Source of the DNA: Sphingobacterium olei
GTDB lineage: Bacteria > Bacteroidota > Bacteroidia > Sphingobacteriales > Sphingobacteriaceae
Assembly (NCBI RefSeq): GCF_005048855.1
Contig: NZ_SUME01000003.1
Coordinates: 310,001-374,000, forward strand
DNA: 64,000 bases
Reading direction: 5' to 3'
Shown in pieces: positions 1 through 8,586 of this stretch. The first letter of the stretch is position 1. Each line of letters begins with the position of its first letter. The notes under the pieces are model-generated. The model was not told the origin of the DNA. It saw nothing but the letters and a program-made list of their open reading frames with translations, and made no database searches. A program made the translations under genes and the position numbers.

Positions 1-91
1 ATTGTGCGACTCTGTTGATGTCAATGCCATAGCTTTGCTCCCCCATAAGAGCTTCACCGCTGAGTTTAAGTAGGATACGTTTATATTTCAT
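1..91 (-). CDS. pyrH: UMP kinase, N-terminal fragment (cut by window edge)
   Basis: Only the first 30 codons are present; the gene runs off the left edge. The start translates to [14 protein letters not shown] preceded by MKY, which is the recognisable N-terminus of bacterial UMP kinase (amino-acid-kinase fold); the KLSGE stretch forms part of the nucleotide phosphate-binding loop. The enzyme makes UDP from UMP in the cytosol during pyrimidine nucleotide synthesis. The ATG at 91 is the only sensible start. It lies 72 bp downstream of bshA on the same strand, so the two may be co-transcribed, but that is inference. The identification rests on 30 residues only, though they are highly characteristic. 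Confidence 0.85.
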   Translation of the reverse strand, partial: MKYKRILLKLSGEALMGEQSYGIDINRVAQ

Positions 92-163
92 GTGTGTTCT
101 TTTTTGGAATCTTTCCAAAAGCCAAAGATATGATTTTTTTTTATCCCTTGGGATAACGGGGTG

Positions 164-1306
164 TTATTTGTTGCTGTTTTTTACGCTTTCTATGGTCTGT
201 TGATAATAGTTTTCATAATTAGGAAGGATTTTACTGATCTCAAAATCTTTAGCGCGGTTGAATGCTGCCGCCTTGAATTCAGCTAATCGTTCACAGTTTT
301 CAAGGATGTATGTGGCATTTTTTGCCATTTCATCTACATTTCTAACATCGCTCAAAAAGCCGGTTACACCCTGTACATTCAATTCCGGTAATCCCCCGGC
401 ATTGGAAGAAATGACAGGAACACTGCAGGCCATAGCTTCCAAAGCCGCAAGACCAAAGCTTTCAGAACCGGATGGAATCAAGAACAGATCCGAAACAGAA
501 AGGATCTCTTCAATGGCGTCCTGTTTTCCTAAAAAGCGTACGCTGTTTGCAATACCCAACTGTCGAGATAGTTCTTCTGCATTGCTCCGCTCGGGGCCGT
601 CTCCCACCATAAGTAACTTGCTGGGAATTTTTTGATTGACCAGATGGAATATGCGTATCACGTCGTCTGTGTTTTTAACCTGTCGAAAATTAGACGTATG
701 TACTAAAATGCGTTCGTCATCGGGCGCAATAGCCCTTTTAAAATGTTCCCGTTTTTTATTGTAAAAGCGGTTAAGATCAATGAAGTTGGGTATGACCTGG
801 ATAGGTCTTGTGATGTCAAAGAAAGATAATGTCTCTTCCCTAAGGCTTTCCGAGACTGTTGTGACTCCATCAGATTCATTGATTGAGAAGGTGACGACAG
901 GTTTAAAGCTTTTGTCTCTACCGACAAGGGTAATATCTGTTCCGTGTAAGGTCGTTACGACGGGAATATCTATACCGTATGTTTTTAAAATTTGTTTCGC
1001 CAAATAGGCGGCAGAAGCGTGAGGAATGGCATAGTGGACGTGTAAGATATCTAATTTTTCAAAACGTACCACATCCACCAATTTACTTGCTAAAGCGGAC
1101 TCGTAGGGCGGAAAGTCGAACAAAGGATATTGGGAAACGGCGACTTCGTGGTAATATAAGTTTTCGGAAAAGAAATCCAACCGTGCTGGTTGGCTATACG
1201 TGATAAAGTGTATCTGATGTCCGTTGGATGCCAGTGCTTTGCCTAATTCGGTAGCGACTACACCACTACCGCCGAAAGTTGGATAGCAAACTATGCCTAT
1301 TTTCAT
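164..1306 (-). CDS. bshA: N-acetyl-alpha-D-glucosaminyl L-malate synthase (bacillithiol biosynthesis)
   Basis: This 380-residue GT4-family glycosyltransferase with a GT-B fold matches BshA over its whole length. The N-terminus MKIGIVCYPTFGGSGVVATE is the family hallmark (glycine-rich loop that binds the acceptor side), HVHYAIPHA follows near residue 90, and the C-terminal donor site reads SESFGLAALEAMA with the EX7E arrangement. BshA joins GlcNAc from UDP-GlcNAc to L-malate, the first step of bacillithiol synthesis in Bacillota and Bacteroidota. The other bsh genes are not in the window, which is usual. The ATG at 1306 is followed at once by the conserved MKIGIVCYP, fixing the start. Confidence 0.93.
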   Translation of the reverse strand: MKIGIVCYPTFGGSGVVATELGKALASNGHQIHFITYSQPARLDFFSENLYYHEVAVSQYPLFDFPPYESALASKLVDVVRFEKLDILHVHYAIPHASAAYLAKQILKTYGIDIPVVTTLHGTDITLVGRDKSFKPVVTFSINESDGVTTVSESLREETLSFFDITRPIQVIPNFIDLNRFYNKKREHFKRAIAPDDERILVHTSNFRQVKNTDDVIRIFHLVNQKIPSKLLMVGDGPERSNAEELSRQLGIANSVRFLGKQDAIEEILSVSDLFLIPSGSESFGLAALEAMACSVPVISSNAGGLPELNVQGVTGFLSDVRNVDEMAKNATYILENCERLAEFKAAAFNRAKDFEISKILPNYENYYQQTIESVKNSNK

Positions 1307-1438
1307 CTATATGTTTTTTGTTCTCTGATATAAAACTGGCACAAATTACGGATTATTTACCCAACAGTATGTCAAACGAATTGCCATAATTTTGCAAAAT
1401 TTTACGCGTACCGTATTCACATATCGATGTTAATCGTA

Positions 1439-1469
1439 TTGCATATTGACGTAACTTTATCTAAGTTTG
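1439..1469 (+). promoter_or_regulatory. Bacteroidota-type promoter of the amidotransferase gene
   Basis: A TAAGTTTG box (1462-1469) fits the Bacteroidota -7 consensus TAnnTTTG. It is preceded 20 bp upstream by TTG at 1439-1441, matching the -33 element. The start codon of the downstream gene follows at 1491, giving a short leader. The extended form TTATCTAAGTTT recurs at two other genes in this window. The call is by consensus only. Confidence 0.55.
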
Positions 1470-1490
1470 GGTGAAGATAAAACACAATAG

Positions 1491-2189
1491 ATGAACGTAC
1501 ATTACTTACAGCATGTGTCTTTTGAAGGATTGGGCTATATAGAAACATGGTTAAAAGAAAGCGAGTGTACCGTTTCATCAACTCGTTTTTATGAAACGGG
1601 TTACGATTTACCCGCTGTAGAGGCAATAGATGTGTTAATTATTATGGGCGGGCCTATGGGGGTGTACGATGTTGGTCAATATCCTTGGTTGCTTGAGGAA
1701 AAGCAGTTTATTACGGATTGCATTGAATCAGGAAAGAAAGTATTGGGAATCTGTTTAGGCGCGCAATTGTTAGCGGATAATCTTGGAGCTAAAGTCTACC
1801 GAGCACCGCATAGGGAAATCGGTTGGTTTCCTGTGAAACCAACCGAAGAAGGCAAACAGCTTGCTTGGTTTTATGATCTGTTTAGGGGTCAACCAACGGT
1901 TTTTCATTGGCATGGCGACCAGTTTGAAATTCCTCACGGTAGTCTTAACCTACTTTCGTCGGAAGCGAATAACAATCAGGCATTTTCATACGGTGATCAT
2001 GTCATCGGTTTGCAATTTCATTTGGAAGTAACCCGGGATACGCTAAGCGACATGTTGGAAAATGGTGCTTCGGAATTGACCGAGGCACCTTATGTCCAGA
2101 AGGCAGCAGAAATAACAGCTTTTGAAACAAATATAGCTCGTTGCAATGCGATGATGGCTATAATTCTAGAAAGCTGGCTCGATAGATAA
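1491..2189 (+). CDS. class I glutamine amidotransferase (GMP-synthase-like domain)
   Basis: This 232-residue stand-alone class I glutamine amidotransferase has the full catalytic triad: Cys88 in GICLGAQLL, and His177 and Glu179 in LQFHLEVT. An oxyanion-type glycine motif IMGGPMGVYD lies at 51-60. Such free-standing domains release ammonia from glutamine, or act as hydrolases on gamma-glutamyl compounds; without a fused synthetase the acceptor cannot be told. Members are often mis-annotated as GMP synthase, but the synthetase half is absent here. It is monocistronic, has its own promoter, and converges with the HEPN gene 42 bp downstream. Confidence 0.85.
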   Translation: MNVHYLQHVSFEGLGYIETWLKESECTVSSTRFYETGYDLPAVEAIDVLIIMGGPMGVYDVGQYPWLLEEKQFITDCIESGKKVLGICLGAQLLADNLGAKVYRAPHREIGWFPVKPTEEGKQLAWFYDLFRGQPTVFHWHGDQFEIPHGSLNLLSSEANNNQAFSYGDHVIGLQFHLEVTRDTLSDMLENGASELTEAPYVQKAAEITAFETNIARCNAMMAIILESWLDR

Positions 2190-2231
2190 CATTTCTTCTT
2201 TGTTTTCTTTAGTCATTAATTACTGAGTTTA

Positions 2232-3962
2232 TCAAGCGCAAAGTATTTCCGTTGTCTCTGGCTGTTGCTTACTTTCGGAATGTTCTATGTTATTGGTTTC
2301 TTCGGCGAAGTGTATCTCTACTGCACTGTGGGCAATCTCAATAAACTGCTTTACCCGTTCTGCCAAAGCCTCTAAATGCTGTCCCTGTGTGCGGTAATTG
2401 GGAGCGTGTCGGAACTGCTGTTGGGCGTCGACTAAGAGTTTGAAAATAGCAGATTGGCCGGGGTGATCCAACACGAATACAGATGTGGCTTTGGGGCAGA
2501 CCAAGTTACAGAGTTGCATTAAATAGTTCAAATTAGTGCTCTGTGGCTGAAACTGCCAAAAGACCCTCATTAGGCCGAGGCAGGCTTGTTCAAGAGCGAG
2601 TGCTAGGCCGTAGCAAGCAACCTCTTCGGACCCAAAATACAGATCTTCGGTATGAGCGTGATAAAGGTGTTCAGCATTTCGGTGTGTTTTCATCCACAAA
2701 ATTTTCTGCTGGTTCAGATTTTTAGGTGCTATTTGCAGATTATCAGGCAATGTGATATTATGTTGTTGATCTTCATGCCAAAGGTCGCTCTGTTGTAGTA
2801 GAGTGGTATAAAAGGTGTTTGATTTATCACACTGCTTTTGAAAGTGTTCGTGCTCAAAGACTAGAACGGTGATGCGTATATATTCCGGCAGGAGTTGCTC
2901 AACCGCGTTTTGTAAGTTCTGTAGTGGTGTTTTAATTTGATTTTCGGAATAAACTGTAAACAGGTAGTAGTGGTGTATCACTTGATGATCTTGTTGATCG
3001 TCAATTAGGTTAATGTATTGATCAGACTGTTGGCGATGTCCGAAGCAAGCTACGACAGTGGGCGTACAGTAGGTTTCAATCGCATTGAGGATTAAATCTC
3101 GATGGTCGGTGTTGATGATTGTTTTCATTTCTATTTTGTTTATCGGGTTAATGAATAGTTGATGTTTGGGGCTGAGCTTTTCCTTGATTTCCTGAAGAAG
3201 AAAAGAACTGTAGTCGGTGAGCCATGTAAGCATCGTACCTGTGAGCTGATACGCGGATTCTAAGTGTTTCCTTTTTATTTTAAAATCTTGGTCGTATCGA
3301 ACGGAGGAATACGCCTTATCTAGCTTATCGATGATATGGCTTTGCTCAGGGGCACGAAAGAGGTTTCCGAGCTGAGTACTGTATTTTGCCAAATAATTTT
3401 GATGCGTCTTGAGGCAATGCGTCCTTCTCTCGTCTCCCACCAAAAGGTGTTCTGCAGCCCGATAAGCCAACTCTACGACTTGATGTAGCATAAAAGCTGC
3501 ATGCTGAAAATTTGCGTTATTCAGATAAAAACTATACCCCTCCAAAAAGGCGGATATCTTTTTTATCTCCTTTTGGAGATACTGCTCGTTTATCGCTAAA
3601 ACATTTCCAACATCCAGATCGGGGATCTTGATCTTTTCATGTGCCTTGGGGTGTTCATAGACAAGATTTTCGGGTTGACAGATTAGTGTCGCTCTTCCTA
3701 GCCCCTGCTTAATTTTTTTTTGTATCTCATGTGGGTAGCAGACTACGTAATCTATACTGTCATATTCTTTGACCACTGTGCCCATATAGATATTTGCATC
3801 GGTAAATGTTTGCCCACCGCCTTTATGCATCAGGATTTGAAGCATATATCTTGCTTGATCTTCCCATCCGAAAGTCCACAGGAATATCTGGTCGATTAGG
3901 TATGTACTTGTGAGCCGGAAGATGATATCGTCCAAGTCGGTTTGTTCTAGCTTTTTCATCAT
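2232..3962 (-). CDS. large HEPN-domain protein (two HEPN-like domains around a central domain)
   Basis: This 576-residue soluble protein has no signal peptide. Residues about 150-260 look like a HEPN domain: FMLHQVVELAYRAAEHL is the helix carrying the family's MxHQxxE pattern, and R180-x6-H187 (RTHCLKTH) fits the Rx4-6H ribonuclease motif. A second, more degenerate HEPN-like stretch lies near 440-490 (LALALEQACLGLMRVFWQF). Between them, around 295-420, VVACFGHRQQ and the following strands resemble the degenerate nucleotidyltransferase-like domain seen in related Bacteroidota proteins. HEPN proteins are commonly RNases in toxin-antitoxin, defence or stress systems; the substrate here is unknown. 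It is the last gene of a three-gene operon, 22 bp after its neighbour. HEPN assignment is fairly firm; function is not. Confidence 0.65.
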   Translation of the reverse strand: MMKKLEQTDLDDIIFRLTSTYLIDQIFLWTFGWEDQARYMLQILMHKGGGQTFTDANIYMGTVVKEYDSIDYVVCYPHEIQKKIKQGLGRATLICQPENLVYEHPKAHEKIKIPDLDVGNVLAINEQYLQKEIKKISAFLEGYSFYLNNANFQHAAFMLHQVVELAYRAAEHLLVGDERRTHCLKTHQNYLAKYSTQLGNLFRAPEQSHIIDKLDKAYSSVRYDQDFKIKRKHLESAYQLTGTMLTWLTDYSSFLLQEIKEKLSPKHQLFINPINKIEMKTIINTDHRDLILNAIETYCTPTVVACFGHRQQSDQYINLIDDQQDHQVIHHYYLFTVYSENQIKTPLQNLQNAVEQLLPEYIRITVLVFEHEHFQKQCDKSNTFYTTLLQQSDLWHEDQQHNITLPDNLQIAPKNLNQQKILWMKTHRNAEHLYHAHTEDLYFGSEEVACYGLALALEQACLGLMRVFWQFQPQSTNLNYLMQLCNLVCPKATSVFVLDHPGQSAIFKLLVDAQQQFRHAPNYRTQGQHLEALAERVKQFIEIAHSAVEIHFAEETNNIEHSESKQQPETTEILCA

Positions 3963-3984
3963 TTAATTTTATATAATCGATTTC

Positions 3985-4584
3985 TTATTCGGCCCTATTT
4001 GTGTTGACGGGCTTTATATAGACCGGAAGTTCTAACTCCAAAATCAGTCCTTCCTCTTGATATATTTGATGTAAAGAATTTACTAATGCCATCGTATAGT
4101 TGTAAAGGATAAGAGCGTCATCATTCATCCTATGATGATAATTCTTGAGTCCAAGAGAAGCATTTGATACCAGATCGTCTATTTCGTTTCTCCAACCTTT
4201 TAATGACTGATATCCGAAGAAAAGAAACAAAGCTTCGCTGATATTGTAAATCGTCCCGCGTTTCAAGATGCTATACATTTCTTTTATATTGTCTATGTGA
4301 GGACTGTAATTTGCATTATTTTTGATATCGGCTTCGATATATAAAATGTAAGCAACTTCAATTTGCTTTTTTAGTCGATTTCCAACAAGCTGATATTCAA
4401 ATCCATTACGGCGTAGTCGACCATCTATCCCACCTAACAGCAGTAGCTCCACCTGTGTTCTAAAATCTTGAAAATCAGTTTTATCTTCATATAGATCTTT
4501 AAGGACAATCAAAGGTTGTTTTCTTTCCTTTTTATTGAGATGTCTAAGATGTTTCCTGCTAATTTTTTTATTGCTTGTTTTCAT
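3985..4584 (-). CDS. unknown protein, paralogue of the next upstream gene
   Basis: I do not recognise the family. This 199-residue soluble protein begins with a basic stretch (KKISRKHLRHLNKKERKQP) and has a central helix LKKQIEVAYILYIE and a signature FFGYQSLKGW ending at residue 131. All three elements recur at almost the same positions in the gene immediately upstream (KHFRYLSK, MKQMIEIAFVIIEK, FCGYKSLKDW), so the two arose by duplication and have since diverged. It lies 11 bp from that gene and 22 bp from the HEPN gene, in the same direction, so all three are probably one transcript. Confidence 0.6.
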   Translation of the reverse strand: MKTSNKKISRKHLRHLNKKERKQPLIVLKDLYEDKTDFQDFRTQVELLLLGGIDGRLRRNGFEYQLVGNRLKKQIEVAYILYIEADIKNNANYSPHIDNIKEMYSILKRGTIYNISEALFLFFGYQSLKGWRNEIDDLVSNASLGLKNYHHRMNDDALILYNYTMALVNSLHQIYQEEGLILELELPVYIKPVNTNRAE

Positions 4585-4595
4585 TTAGCCGCCAT

Positions 4596-5156
4596 TTATT
4601 TTGATATATAATGTTGTATTCCTCCTTTGTTGTGGATATGTAGTAATGCTTGGGGTAGTTTTACCAAAAGATCCCGGATAGCGATATATTCCACGTTGAA
4701 ATCGAGTATGGCCTCCTCAGTATCGGTAATGTCTCTTGCCAATAATAAGTTGTCAGTCACCTCGTACCAATCCTTCAATGATTTGTACCCGCAGAAATCA
4801 CTTAGCAGCTTTGTAGGGAGGATGATTTGATCTTCTATTTCAGCTTCGAAAGTCTCTTTGCCCAAATGCTGGAATAACTTATCCTTCGAGGTCGGGTCTA
4901 TCTGGCACTTCTCTATTATAACAAATGCAATTTCAATCATCTGCTTCATCTGCATGAAAATGAAACCGTAATTATAATCCAGTGCGATACGCATGGGAGG
5001 GTATAGCGAACTATTGATTAGGTAATTGAAATTACTGGACCAATTGAGGCCCCATTGGTGTACGATTTCGCTAAGGAAACTGTCCGGATTTTTTATATGC
5101 TCCTTGCTTAAATACCGAAAATGTTTCGCTTTTAATTTCTTTTGTGTATTTTTCAT
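4596..5156 (-). CDS. unknown protein, first gene of the HEPN operon
   Basis: This 186-residue protein of unknown family is paralogous to the following gene: basic N-terminus (KLKAKHFRYLSKEHIKNP), helix MKQMIEIAFVIIEK, and the signature FCGYKSLKDW at residues 121-130. There is no signal peptide or membrane segment, so it is probably cytoplasmic. It opens the operon that ends with the HEPN protein. A divergent repressor-like gene starts about 100 bp away, so this intergenic region is the probable control point. Partner, antitoxin or sensor roles are possible, but nothing in the sequence decides between them. Confidence 0.6.
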   Translation of the reverse strand: MKNTQKKLKAKHFRYLSKEHIKNPDSFLSEIVHQWGLNWSSNFNYLINSSLYPPMRIALDYNYGFIFMQMKQMIEIAFVIIEKCQIDPTSKDKLFQHLGKETFEAEIEDQIILPTKLLSDFCGYKSLKDWYEVTDNLLLARDITDTEEAILDFNVEYIAIRDLLVKLPQALLHIHNKGGIQHYISK

Positions 5157-5259
5157 GCTTGTAAGTTTGAATAATAGTTTTAAAAATAATTATCTTCCAT
5201 AGCGCTAATTTAAGAACTATTTTTCATCAAAACAAAAATTTTGAATATAATTTTCGTTT

Positions 5260-5652
5260 ATGAGTTCTGTTTTGAAGAGAATTAAAGTGATTTCAGATCA
5301 CGAAGGTATCAGTGTAACCGCACTTGAAGCTGCAATAGGCGCCAGTAAGGGTGTTTTTTCACGTGCGTTGGCAAACGGAACAGATATACAAAGTAAATGG
5401 TTGGTTAAATTAATTGAAAATTATCCCCAATATTCTTCTGAATGGTTATTGTCAGGCAAAGGAGAGATGTTGTGTGAGGCGGCAACTACAGCTCGAGACA
5501 AGACCGATCATTATGAAGAAAGTGCCGAAAGTCACGCGGTTATCAATGCTCTTAAAATGGTAATCTCTACACAGGAGAAAACTATTCAATCCCTAGAGAA
5601 ACAGGTTGGTTTATTAGAATCAGAAGTGCAGAAGTTTAAGGAGAAAAAATAG
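5260..5652 (+). CDS. helix-turn-helix repressor-like protein with C-terminal coiled coil
   Basis: The first 70 of 130 residues form an HTH domain of the type common in Bacteroidota phage and mobile-element repressors: VTALEAAIGASKGVFSRAL is the probable helix-turn-helix, and YPQYSSEWLLSGKGEML is the family's conserved tail. Residues 95-130 (TQEKTIQSLEKQVGLLESE) have heptad spacing and should form a dimerising coiled coil. It is transcribed away from the HEPN operon, and the roughly 100-bp shared intergenic region suggests it represses both directions; that is inference. The ATG at 5260 directly precedes the HTH domain. Confidence 0.75.
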   Translation: MSSVLKRIKVISDHEGISVTALEAAIGASKGVFSRALANGTDIQSKWLVKLIENYPQYSSEWLLSGKGEMLCEAATTARDKTDHYEESAESHAVINALKMVISTQEKTIQSLEKQVGLLESEVQKFKEKK

Positions 5653-5657
5653 ATATG

Positions 5658-5694
5658 CCCTCCCATAACAGCTTTTAGTCTGTTTGGTGAGGGG
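5658..5694 (+). terminator. possible terminator of the repressor gene
   Basis: CCCTCCCATAACAG (5658-5671) can pair imperfectly with CTGTTTGGTGAGGGG (5680-5694), and the stretch after the hairpin ends in a T-rich tract near 5700-5709. It starts six bases after the stop codon of the HTH gene. The stem has mismatches, so the call is tentative. Confidence 0.35.
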
Positions 5695-6006
5695 CTTTCC
5701 TCTCTTTTTGTGCACGGTTTCAATAGTTTATTAGCTCCCCCGCTCCGTAAACGTAGTTGTGTTGTGTCCTAACTGTCTCTTTTTTAACTTTAATGCCTTT
5801 TCCGTTGGAACATCAAGTGTCTGACATTGAGCACAGATACGTTGATTTAAACAGTCAACCTTTTAACCTAACGTCAGAAATTATACGGATAACTGACAAA
5901 TATTTCTTCATCTTGTCTTATTTGCCACTGAGACAGACTTCTGTGTTTAGTCGTAAAATAAGAAAGAAGAAAAAAAATAATTTTCCATTAGTGACTTTTG
6001 TTCTTT

Positions 6007-6032
6007 CGTTCGTATTATTAATAATACGAACG
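6007..6032. repeat. perfect 26-bp palindrome
   Basis: The left half CGTTCGTATTATT (6007-6019) is followed without any spacer by its exact reverse complement AATAATACGAACG (6020-6032). It lies 110 bp upstream of the probable start of the lipoprotein gene. No T-run follows it, so it reads more like a binding site for a dimeric protein than a terminator. Confidence 0.8.
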
Positions 6033-6063
6033 GTGAGATAAATGATGCCGGTAGTTGATCTTG

Positions 6064-6077
6064 CCAAATTTATTTGG
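6064..6077. repeat. 14-bp inverted repeat upstream of the lipoprotein gene
   Basis: CCAAAT at 6064-6069 and ATTTGG at 6072-6077 are exact inverted arms separated by TT. This lies 32 bp downstream of the 26-bp palindrome and 64 bp before the likely start codon at 6142, in the right place for an operator. Short A+T-rich repeats like this can occur by chance. Confidence 0.4.
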
Positions 6078-6141
6078 TGGGAAATCACGGCGGGATTGAT
6101 GATGGGGGTATTTCTTATTGAAATATTTATTAACTGAAATT

Positions 6142-7815
6142 ATGAAGTATATATTAATTTTTACAGCACTATTATTTTTGTTTTCCTGTAAGCGGGATCT
6201 TTTTACAAGAAATAATCCACAAAATCTTCCTCCGGGAAAAGTTCTTAGTATCAACGAAGCGCAAAGATTTTTAAAAAAATCATTGAAGACCACATTTTCT
6301 CAGCGTATAGTCAAGATTGCGTCTTCAAATCCGGTGGATCTATCCGATATCACGGATAATATGGCGGATTCAGTTTATGCAAAATTTTATTGGGACTATG
6401 CCGTCGAAGAACATATGATAGATGGGTATCCCGCCATACTGGTTCCTATGATAATGCGTGAAGAAATAAACTCATCTGTAATGGAAGATATGTCTCCCAA
6501 AGGATATCGAGTAGCTGTTTTTCAGCATACCTATGAAAAAGACGGTATTCTGATCAGTTTCCGGGATTACCATCCGGACGAGCAGTTGGTTATGGCCCGG
6601 ATGGTCGATCGGGAAATACCGGTCTATCCAAGTAACTTTATCCAATTCTACGATGTGTTGGGCGACGATTTTAGTGGACATATTTTATATCTTAATAATA
6701 ATCTCAGCCCTACCCGCCTTGCAGAGGTCGTAGACAATGTGATCACAGAATATCTGAATATTCCCTTTACGGATACCACGGACGAAAATCCGTTGATTTT
6801 GTATCCTTATGAGGATATTTTTGAAGGTACAGATAAACAATGCAAAATACAGATAGTTTACCCGGATTTTGAAATATCGTACAGTACCCAGCGATATAGC
6901 AGTTCCGGGGCAGTAGGCCAAATAGGATCTAATCTGACCGGATTTGCCATTTACGGTATGGATATTGGTCTGATGACTATTGCTAACTATACCACTATCT
7001 GGAATACAGAGACCTTTAACACAGGTGGTTGCTCGAGCGGATCCGGCGGAGGTGGCTTTAGTAATGGAGTGGCTGTAAGCAGTAGCGGGGCCGGGCCCGG
7101 GCCGGGCGACCCCATTAACCGGGATGACTGCCTGACAAAGGGCCGGTTGGCTGTTGCGATGCGTGATAAGCTAAAACTTGATTCGGTCAATAATGCGGTA
7201 GGTGCAGATGGTAAAGCTGTGGAGGCAGGGTATAACGTGACGATAAAAGACATTTATAAACGCGATGAGACTACAATATCTCCGATTTACAACAATAATG
7301 ATCCAACGAACGTCAACGTGCCTTTTAGCTGGAACGCAGTGCAGGGGTATACGATCCATGCTACGCATAGTCATCCTGGAGGTATGCCTCACTCAATTCG
7401 GGACATATTTGTGATTGGATTTGAAGCACATATGGTAGCAACTCACCCACATTCAGTCGAACTGCAAAAGATTATTTTTCAGGAAAGCTACACCGATGTA
7501 GTTGAAATTGGTAATAATGAATTTTATGCAATTACGATCTCAGATATCAATAAACTGATTAACAAGACATTCGGAATCTCGACCAGTAGCTATTTAACCA
7601 ATCTACAGGCATCGTTGACAAGTTATCAAGAATATTTAAACGGGGAACTGGAGACCGCCGAGCATAGACTAACATTTTTGCTTGACCATTTTGGAGACGC
7701 CATTACATTATATAAAGGCGAACGGGACGAACATGGCTATGTCCAGACGTTTGATAAATTAAACCTTACAGCAGATAAGAATGTCTCTTCCGAGGAAGTG
7801 GACTGTGAATCCTAA
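6142..7815 (+). CDS. secreted lipoprotein with JAB/DUF4329-like HSHP motif
   Basis: I chose the start at 6142 rather than 6118 because MKYILIFTALLFLFSCKRD is a clean lipoprotein signal with lipobox LFSC. The mature protein is about 540 residues. The first half has no recognisable domain. A glycine/serine/proline-rich linker (coded around 7030-7115) leads to a C-terminal domain carrying HATHSHPGGMPHSIRDIF (coded around 7357-7410). H-x-H-P followed by S-x-x-D resembles the metal-binding motif of JAB/JAMM peptidases and the DUF4329 family, although the spacing to the Ser is one residue shorter than the JAMM norm. It is followed closely by two secreted proteins and likely forms an operon with them. 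Catalysis is unproven. Confidence 0.6.
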   Translation: MKYILIFTALLFLFSCKRDLFTRNNPQNLPPGKVLSINEAQRFLKKSLKTTFSQRIVKIASSNPVDLSDITDNMADSVYAKFYWDYAVEEHMIDGYPAILVPMIMREEINSSVMEDMSPKGYRVAVFQHTYEKDGILISFRDYHPDEQLVMARMVDREIPVYPSNFIQFYDVLGDDFSGHILYLNNNLSPTRLAEVVDNVITEYLNIPFTDTTDENPLILYPYEDIFEGTDKQCKIQIVYPDFEISYSTQRYSSSGAVGQIGSNLTGFAIYGMDIGLMTIANYTTIWNTETFNTGGCSSGSGGGGFSNGVAVSSSGAGPGPGDPINRDDCLTKGRLAVAMRDKLKLDSVNNAVGADGKAVEAGYNVTIKDIYKRDETTISPIYNNNDPTNVNVPFSWNAVQGYTIHATHSHPGGMPHSIRDIFVIGFEAHMVATHPHSVELQKIIFQESYTDVVEIGNNEFYAITISDINKLINKTFGISTSSYLTNLQASLTSYQEYLNGELETAEHRLTFLLDHFGDAITLYKGERDEHGYVQTFDKLNLTADKNVSSEEVDCES

Positions 7816-7842
7816 CATTAAAAGAATATAAATTACATCAAG

Positions 7843-8556
7843 ATGAAAAGAAATATTATCACCCTATTATTCCTATCGCTATTGGTGTCCGGAAAGGCAC
7901 AGGTCCCACAGCTAGAAGATTTTCTCCATTTGTATAAGCCCGATCCCGATGGTTTCCTGACCGGTTTTGTTCCGCAAGGCTTTGTCAAGATCGACCACAT
8001 ACAGGCACTCGGCGTAATTGATGCATTTTTTATGGAAAAATCGGGACGTAATGCAATCCCCGGTTATACTACACCTAATGTGAATTACTATCAGCGGGGC
8101 AATATTGTCATGTCCTGCGGTGTCTTTAATGACTCGATTAAATGGCATATCCAGCAGGATATACTACCCCAAGAGCCAGAAGGGCTACCGGACGACCCGA
8201 TGCAGCCTGTCGTTGTAAAGCCTGCAAAGCGTTATAAGAATCCCTACCATAGATTTGACGGCGTTTATATGGTGGAAACGTATCTGGTGGATGCCTTTGC
8301 ACTGCTGAATCTTGAAGGAAAGCTGTGGCCGGGTATGGCAAGTGAGACACGTACAAACAGTAGCCTGCAGGTTGCCTATGCCTATCCGACTGTCAGCCCG
8401 ATGTGGATGTATCCTGTATTATTGGCCTTTGATAAGGATTACCGTTATAAAATCGAGGTCCGTATATTTACGGTTAATGCGCACCGTCAGGAAGCTGTCG
8501 ACGTGCTGAAATGGATCGCAGAACATATGGAGATCTCTGAAAACGCGCCGATTTAG
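7843..8556 (+). CDS. secreted protein of unknown function, copy 1 of a tandem duplication
   Basis: This 237-residue protein has a Sec signal peptide (MKRNIITLLFLSLLVSGKAQ) and a mature chain starting VPQLEDFLHLY. No known domain is evident. Conserved pieces include DPDGFLTGFVPQGFVKIDHI, NIVMSCGVFNDSIKWHIQ and a C-terminal DVLKWIAEHMEISEN. The next gene is a close copy with long identical DNA runs. It starts 27 bp after the lipoprotein gene, in the same direction, so the three are probably co-transcribed. It could be a partner or inhibitor of the HSHP lipoprotein, but this rests only on adjacency. Confidence 0.65.
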   Translation: MKRNIITLLFLSLLVSGKAQVPQLEDFLHLYKPDPDGFLTGFVPQGFVKIDHIQALGVIDAFFMEKSGRNAIPGYTTPNVNYYQRGNIVMSCGVFNDSIKWHIQQDILPQEPEGLPDDPMQPVVVKPAKRYKNPYHRFDGVYMVETYLVDAFALLNLEGKLWPGMASETRTNSSLQVAYAYPTVSPMWMYPVLLAFDKDYRYKIEVRIFTVNAHRQEAVDVLKWIAEHMEISENAPI

Positions 8557-8586
8557 AGCTGTTTGTATAAATGCCATGTTTTTGCG

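Larger units (their letters stand above)
5653..6141. other. gene-free stretch with hairpin and two palindromes
   Basis: No convincing gene lies in this 489-bp stretch. It begins with a possible terminator hairpin for the repressor gene (5658-5694). It then holds A+T-rich sequence without conserved coding signs, and ends with two palindromes (6007-6032 and 6064-6077) just before the lipoprotein gene. A 94-codon open frame at 5757-6041 was judged spurious. Confidence 0.6.

Noticed and set aside
130..156. TATCCC/GGGATA hairpin with a T-run, considered as terminator of bshA
   Set aside because: The T-run lies on the wrong side for a minus-strand gene (A-run after the stem on that strand), and the loop would be only two bases.
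5757..6041. Open frame of 94 codons between the repressor and lipoprotein genes
   Set aside because: It has no recognisable domain, its composition follows the A+T-rich intergenic DNA, and it ends inside the 26-bp palindrome. Nothing supports a real gene.
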